NCBI GenBank assembly: GCA_015222555.1
Contig: JADFVM010000006.1
Location: forward strand, 1 to 10,325
DNA length: 10,325 bases
Origin: Pseudomonadota bacterium
GTDB taxonomy: Bacteria; Desulfobacterota; JADFVX01
Direction of reading: 5' to 3'
Shown: positions 7,511 through 10,325 of the stretch, piece after piece
Position numbering within the stretch: the stretch's first letter is position 1
Layout of the letters: each line of letters opens with the position of its first letter
Notes under the pieces: generated by a model
Told to the model about the DNA's origin: nothing
What the model saw: only the letters and a program-made list of their open reading frames with translations
Databases searched by the model: none
Program-made: the position numbers and the translations under genes

Positions 7511-7535
7511 AAGTACTTTTTGCCTGAAAAGTATT
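7511..7535 (+). other. AT-rich hairpin after the five-gene cluster
   Basis: An AAGTACTTTT arm (7511-7520) pairs with AAAAGTATT (7527-7535) around a 6-nt loop (9 pairs, one G-T). It lies 66 nt after the Hsp70-like stop. There is no run of T after it, so it is a poor intrinsic terminator; it may be an mRNA 3' end structure. No better terminator was found in this gap. Confidence 0.3.
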
Positions 7536-7609
7536 CAACGCAAAATCCAAAAGACCCCCCCAGAGGATTAAAGCAGTAGCTAAAGTTATTAGGTTTACAT
7601 CCTGATTGA

Positions 7610-7618
7610 TGATATAAT
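7610..7618 (+). promoter_or_regulatory. Predicted extended -10 promoter for the histidine kinase
   Basis: TGATATAAT (7610-7618) has a perfect TATAAT (7613-7618) with the TGn extension. At the usual 16-18 nt spacing there is no good -35; TTTACA at 7594-7599 is too close (13 nt). Extended -10 promoters can work without a -35. The start would be near 7625, giving a leader of about 50 nt before ATG 7676. Consensus evidence only. Confidence 0.5.
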
Positions 7619-7619
7619 C

Positions 7620-7650
7620 CTGTCATCTCTTCCGATCAATTCTGTGACAG
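7620..7650 (+). repeat. CTGTCA/TGACAG inverted repeat at the predicted start site
   Basis: A perfect 6-nt inverted repeat, CTGTCA at 7620-7625 and TGACAG at 7645-7650 with 19 nt between, sits just downstream of the predicted -10. It could be an operator half-site pair or a small leader hairpin. Short inverted repeats arise by chance often, so the support is weak. Confidence 0.25.
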
Positions 7651-7675
7651 AAAGGTAAAGACAAAGAGCCGCTGA

Positions 7676-9667
7676 ATGGATAAGAAAGAATTACAAATAT
7701 TAATCATTGATGACAACAACGACGATGTTGATATCTTTTCACATTACTTACAATCCTATGAGATATCATGTTCAATCTCACATGTCCTAACGGCTGAAGA
7801 GGCTGTTAATAGATTAAAAACCCACAAATATGACATTTGTCTCGTTGATATCCATCTGCCAGGAATGGGTGGCCTTGAATTCGTTAAACATATTCTGGAT
7901 CATGGTGATAATCTTCCTACCATTGTGGTTACAGGTGGTGGCGATGAAAAAATAGCTGCCAAGGCAATAAAACTGGGCGCCTATGACTACCTGCTCAAAG
8001 ATGAGATAGATGCGGCATTGCTGAATAAAACGATTTTGCATGCATGTGAACATCACAGTGACAAAGAGGAAAAAGAGAGACTTCAGAAAGAGCTTGAAGC
8101 CTATACCAATCAGCTGGAAAGTGAAATTTCCGAGCGCAGATCCGCGGAAGAGGCGCTTAAAAAAGCACATGATGAGTTAGAGCTGCGAGTTAAAGAAAGG
8201 ACTGTAGAGCTCAGGAGAGCCAACGAAGAGTTACATTTTGAGATTGCCGAGCGCAAGCTGGCGGAAGAGGCCCTAAAAAAGTCGGAAGAGCTGCATCGTC
8301 TTACTCTTAGCAGTATTTCAGATGCTGTATTCGTAACTAATGATATCGGTAGATTTACCTTTATTTGTCCAAATGTCGATGTGATTTTCGGCTATTCCTT
8401 AGAAGATGTGGCAAAATTTGACAATATTGCTGCTTTGCTTGGCAATGATCTATTCGTGCCAGGTGAACTGGATAGATTAGGAGAACTGTCAAACATCGAA
8501 CAGAGCATTGTGGATAAGGCCGGAAGAGAGCATGTTGTCCTTGTAAGTGTAAAATGTGTGTCAATCAATGGCGGGACTATTCTTTATACATGCCGAGATA
8601 TCACTGCTCGAAAGGAGGCGGAAGAGATGTTACATAAGTTGTCAATGGTTGTAGAGCAGAGCCCGGCAAGCATATTGATAACTGACCTCGAAGGTGATAT
8701 TGAGTATGTAAATCCAAAATTTGCTGAAGTAACAGGCTTTAGCAATGAAGAAGCCTTAGGCCAAAATCCTAGAATGCTCAAGTCGGGTGAACAGTCAACA
8801 GAATTTTATAAAGAGCTCTGGGAAACGATATCATCCGGTAAAGAGTGGAAGGGAGAATTGTATAATAAGAAAAAGAACGGGGAGTTCTTCTGGGAAGAGG
8901 CGCTAATAGCGCCTATTGTAAATGAAAGGGGAGAGATTACGAATTATTTTGGCGTTAAGGAAGACATTACCGAGCGCAAGCGTGTAGAGGAAGAACTCCA
9001 GCATAAGCGGCGTCTGGCCGAGATGGGAGAGATGTCAGCCCAGATTGCCCATGAGATAAGAAATCCATTAAGCAGCATAAATATGGCTTACGAATGTCTT
9101 GACGAAGAGTTAAGTCAGAGTGAAGAGGTTAGAAAAACATTTAATATCCTGGGGAAAAGTATTGATGTCCTTACTTCCATTACAACTGATCTGCTCGATT
9201 ATGGTAAAAGTGGAAAAGTTAGTAAAGTACCTCTTGACTGTCTTGCTTTAGTTGACGAAGTCTTTTTTTCTTTTAACGGAAAAATAAATGAAAATGGTGT
9301 TAAAGTTGTAAAAAAATTACCGAAACAATGTACTTCATTTAAAGGCGATGAGGTAAAGATAAGACAAGTGATCGTGAATGTTGTCAATAATGCAATTCAG
9401 TCGATGGAAAGGGGTGGAACGCTCACTTTATCGCTCACTGAGGAAGAAAAAAACCTGATAATCAATGTTTCCGACACAGGTAGTGGGATTTCTCAGGAAA
9501 ATCTGGAGAATATCTTTATCCCCTTCTACACGACAAAAAAAAGAGGAACGGGACTTGGTCTGGCCATTGTGAAACATTTTGTAGATCTTCATGGTGGCGA
9601 TGTGTCTGTTGAAAGTGAGCTGGGCAAGGGCACAACTATAACAGTGAAGCTGCCGCTTTGCGATTAA
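7676..9667 (+). CDS. Hybrid sensor: N-terminal receiver, two PAS domains, histidine kinase
   Basis: A 663-residue soluble signalling protein with no transmembrane helix. Residues 6-120 form a receiver with acidic pair D12/D13, phosphoacceptor D58 (CLVDIHLP), T86 and K108 (YLLKD). A charged coiled coil (about 125-205) has near-repeats SERRSAEEALKK and AERKLAEEALKK. PAS 1 spans about 206-318 and ends with a CRDITARKEAEE link; PAS 2 spans about 323-440 and ends with VKEDITERKRVEEE, which signals a PAC motif. The HisKA domain carries AQIAHEIRNPLSS with the likely phosphorylated H459. The ATPase domain has an N-box NVVNNAIQS (N572), G1 DTGSGIS (D600), IPFYTTKKRGTGLGLA with G2 at 624-629. All catalytic motifs look intact. 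The order receiver-PAS-PAS-kinase suggests that an upstream kinase or phosphotransfer protein regulates it, and no partner response regulator is in this window. A weak SD (AGAG, 7665-7668) precedes ATG 7676. Sensory ligands of the PAS domains cannot be told. Confidence 0.92.
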   Translation: MDKKELQILIIDDNNDDVDIFSHYLQSYEISCSISHVLTAEEAVNRLKTHKYDICLVDIHLPGMGGLEFVKHILDHGDNLPTIVVTGGGDEKIAAKAIKLGAYDYLLKDEIDAALLNKTILHACEHHSDKEEKERLQKELEAYTNQLESEISERRSAEEALKKAHDELELRVKERTVELRRANEELHFEIAERKLAEEALKKSEELHRLTLSSISDAVFVTNDIGRFTFICPNVDVIFGYSLEDVAKFDNIAALLGNDLFVPGELDRLGELSNIEQSIVDKAGREHVVLVSVKCVSINGGTILYTCRDITARKEAEEMLHKLSMVVEQSPASILITDLEGDIEYVNPKFAEVTGFSNEEALGQNPRMLKSGEQSTEFYKELWETISSGKEWKGELYNKKKNGEFFWEEALIAPIVNERGEITNYFGVKEDITERKRVEEELQHKRRLAEMGEMSAQIAHEIRNPLSSINMAYECLDEELSQSEEVRKTFNILGKSIDVLTSITTDLLDYGKSGKVSKVPLDCLALVDEVFFSFNGKINENGVKVVKKLPKQCTSFKGDEVKIRQVIVNVVNNAIQSMERGGTLTLSLTEEEKNLIINVSDTGSGISQENLENIFIPFYTTKKRGTGLGLAIVKHFVDLHGGDVSVESELGKGTTITVKLPLCD

Positions 9668-9685
9668 AGTATAGAGGACTAAAAC

Positions 9686-9701
9686 GGGTAACTGCTTGCC
9701 C
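9686..9701 (+). other. Short hairpin between kinase and ArsC-like gene
   Basis: GGGTAA (9686-9691) pairs with TTGCCC (9696-9701) over the tetraloop CTGC, giving 6 pairs including one G-T. An AT-rich stretch (ATGCATTATATA) follows but no T-run, so it is at best a weak terminator for the kinase gene. It may be chance. Confidence 0.25.
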
Positions 9702-9746
9702 ATGCATTATATACAATTGGACGAAGAATGAGGAAACAGGGTTGAT

Positions 9747-10157
9747 ATGAAAATATTATTTGTTTGTATCGGCAATGCCTGCAGAAGTCCCATGGCCGAG
9801 GGATTTGCAAGGTTTTATAGCAATGGTAGGGTAGAGGTGAAAAGTGCCGGCACATCAGCGTTGGGCCGTGTCGTAACGCCAACGAAAGAGGTGATGATGG
9901 AAATCGGGATCGACATTTCCAATCAGACTTCAGATCAGTTGACGAAGGAGATGATCGAGTGGGCTGACATCGTTGTCTCTATGTCTTACAGAAAAACAGA
10001 TGTAATATGTCCGAGAACGTTTAATGGGCGTAAAATAGACTGGGCCGTCGTTGATCCCATTGGAATGGAGATAGGGACCTATCGCCGAGTACGGGATGAA
10101 TTGGAGCGACGAGTGAAAGAGCTGCTTGATGAAAATCTAGGAGTCTGTCGGACTTAG
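9747..10157 (+). CDS. Low-molecular-weight phosphatase / ArsC-like protein
   Basis: A 136-residue protein of the low-molecular-weight tyrosine phosphatase superfamily, which includes thioredoxin-linked arsenate reductases. The P-loop CIGNACRSPMAEG (C7 as nucleophile, R13, S14; CX5R) is intact, SAGTSA follows, and VVDPIG holds the general-acid aspartate D103. WAVVDPIGMEIGTYRRVRDELERRV resembles the ArsC branch (DW...DP...RxVRDE...RV). Thioredoxin-linked ArsC also needs a resolving pair; here C88 (ICP) is present but the other position is serine or tyrosine (SMSY, 78-81), so classical ArsC chemistry is doubtful. It may be a phosphatase, use a different thiol such as C12, or be inactive. The best SD is AGGG at 9738-9741, 5 nt before ATG. 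The last five codons and stop lie within the left arm of the palindrome at 10139. No ars genes are seen nearby. The superfamily is certain, the substrate not. Confidence 0.85.
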   Translation: MKILFVCIGNACRSPMAEGFARFYSNGRVEVKSAGTSALGRVVTPTKEVMMEIGIDISNQTSDQLTKEMIEWADIVVSMSYRKTDVICPRTFNGRKIDWAVVDPIGMEIGTYRRVRDELERRVKELLDENLGVCRT

Positions 10158-10158
10158 G
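10139..10158 (+). repeat. Left terminal inverted repeat of the palindrome
   Basis: This 20-nt arm is read through by the ArsC-like gene, encoding its final G-V-C-R-T and the TAG stop at 10155-10157. Confidence 0.75.
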
Positions 10159-10282
10159 AATAATTTACTGCGGAAAAACTATTTTGGCCAGATTTCCCGA
10201 TCCTTTTCGTTACGTAGCTAAGGCTATGCGCCTCAAATGATCGAAAAATCTACCTCAAAACAACTTTCCCTCGCTACAATTA

Positions 10283-10302
10283 CCTAAGTCCGATAGACTC
10301 CT
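10283..10302 (-). repeat. Right terminal inverted repeat of the palindrome
   Basis: CCTAAGTCCGATAGACTCCT is the reverse complement of the left arm with one change (T at 10294 in place of C). Past it, 10303-10325 shows no recognisable feature before the window ends. Confidence 0.75.
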
Positions 10303-10325
10303 GGAACAATTATAACTCCCATGCC

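Larger units (their letters stand above)
10139..10302. mobile_element. 164-bp imperfect palindrome, MITE-like foldback element
   Basis: Outer arms at 10139-10158 (AGGAGTCTGTCGGACTTAGG) and 10283-10302 are inverted copies that match at 19 of 20 positions. The symmetry runs on to the centre: comparing the left 82 nt with the reverse complement of the right 82 nt gives about 51 matches, with GATTT and GATC-TTT segments shared, and ends in a hairpin CGTAGC-TAAG-GCTATG (10213-10228) centred at 10220.5, which is also the centre of the outer arms. No coding frame lies inside. This is the form of a non-autonomous, transposase-free element or large REP/BIME-like repeat. No clear target duplication can be seen. 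Copy number elsewhere cannot be judged from one window. Confidence 0.7.

Noticed and set aside
7555..7561. Run of seven C residues as a phase-variation tract
   Set aside because: It lies in a non-coding gap outside both genes, is short, and is not placed between promoter elements.
9696..9717. TTGCCC and TACAAT as a promoter for the ArsC-like gene
   Set aside because: The spacer is only 10 nt, and no acceptable -35 lies at 16-18 nt from TACAAT.
1..10325. CRISPR array, tRNA, rRNA or riboswitch
   Set aside because: No regularly spaced direct repeats, cloverleaf-like segments with a TTCGAATC-type arm, rRNA stretches or known aptamer cores were seen in the gaps.

Overview
The window is about 10.3 kb of tightly packed bacterial DNA with moderate G+C. 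Every supported gene lies on the + strand. Gene style (a PAS-rich histidine kinase with 'AERKLAEEALKK'-type linkers, a GckA/MOFRL glycerate kinase, frequent AT-rich leaders) is compatible with an environmental Desulfobacterota- or Nitrospirota-like bacterium. That is an impression from protein style; no rRNA or marker gene is present to prove it.

Layout. (1) 3-1187: a glycerate 2-kinase cut at its 5' end by the window edge. (2) 1188-1376: an intergenic stretch with a good sigma70-type promoter (TTGACA, 17-nt spacer, extended -10). (3) 1377-7445: a compact five-gene cluster with gaps of only 5-27 nt. It encodes a Ycf46-type AAA+ ATPase fused to an FtsH-like M41 metalloprotease domain and lacking membrane segments, a DUF1257/Ycf35-like small protein, a DUF2997-like 60-residue protein, an NrdG-like radical SAM protein, and a 929-residue protein joining an N-terminal helical-repeat region to an Hsp70/DnaK-type ATPase. 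(4) 7446-7675: a 230-bp gap with an extended -10 promoter and an inverted repeat. (5) 7676-9667: a receiver-PAS-PAS-histidine kinase. (6) 9747-10157: a low-molecular-weight phosphatase/ArsC-like protein. (7) 10139-10302: a 164-bp imperfect palindrome (MITE-like foldback element) whose left arm supplies the last codons and the stop of the ArsC-like gene.

The most interesting part is the five-gene cluster. It brings together an ATP-driven soluble protease, an Hsp70 with a built-in scaffold, a radical SAM enzyme without its usual glycyl-radical partner, and two small conserved proteins of unknown function. Homologues of two plastid conserved genes (ycf46 and ycf35) sit next to each other here. 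The spacing and single upstream promoter suggest one transcript and one joint function. My inference is a protein remodelling, maturation or quality-control pathway in which the small proteins are substrates, adaptors or cofactor carriers; the sequence alone does not decide this. The kinase and the phosphatase-like gene appear to be separate units.
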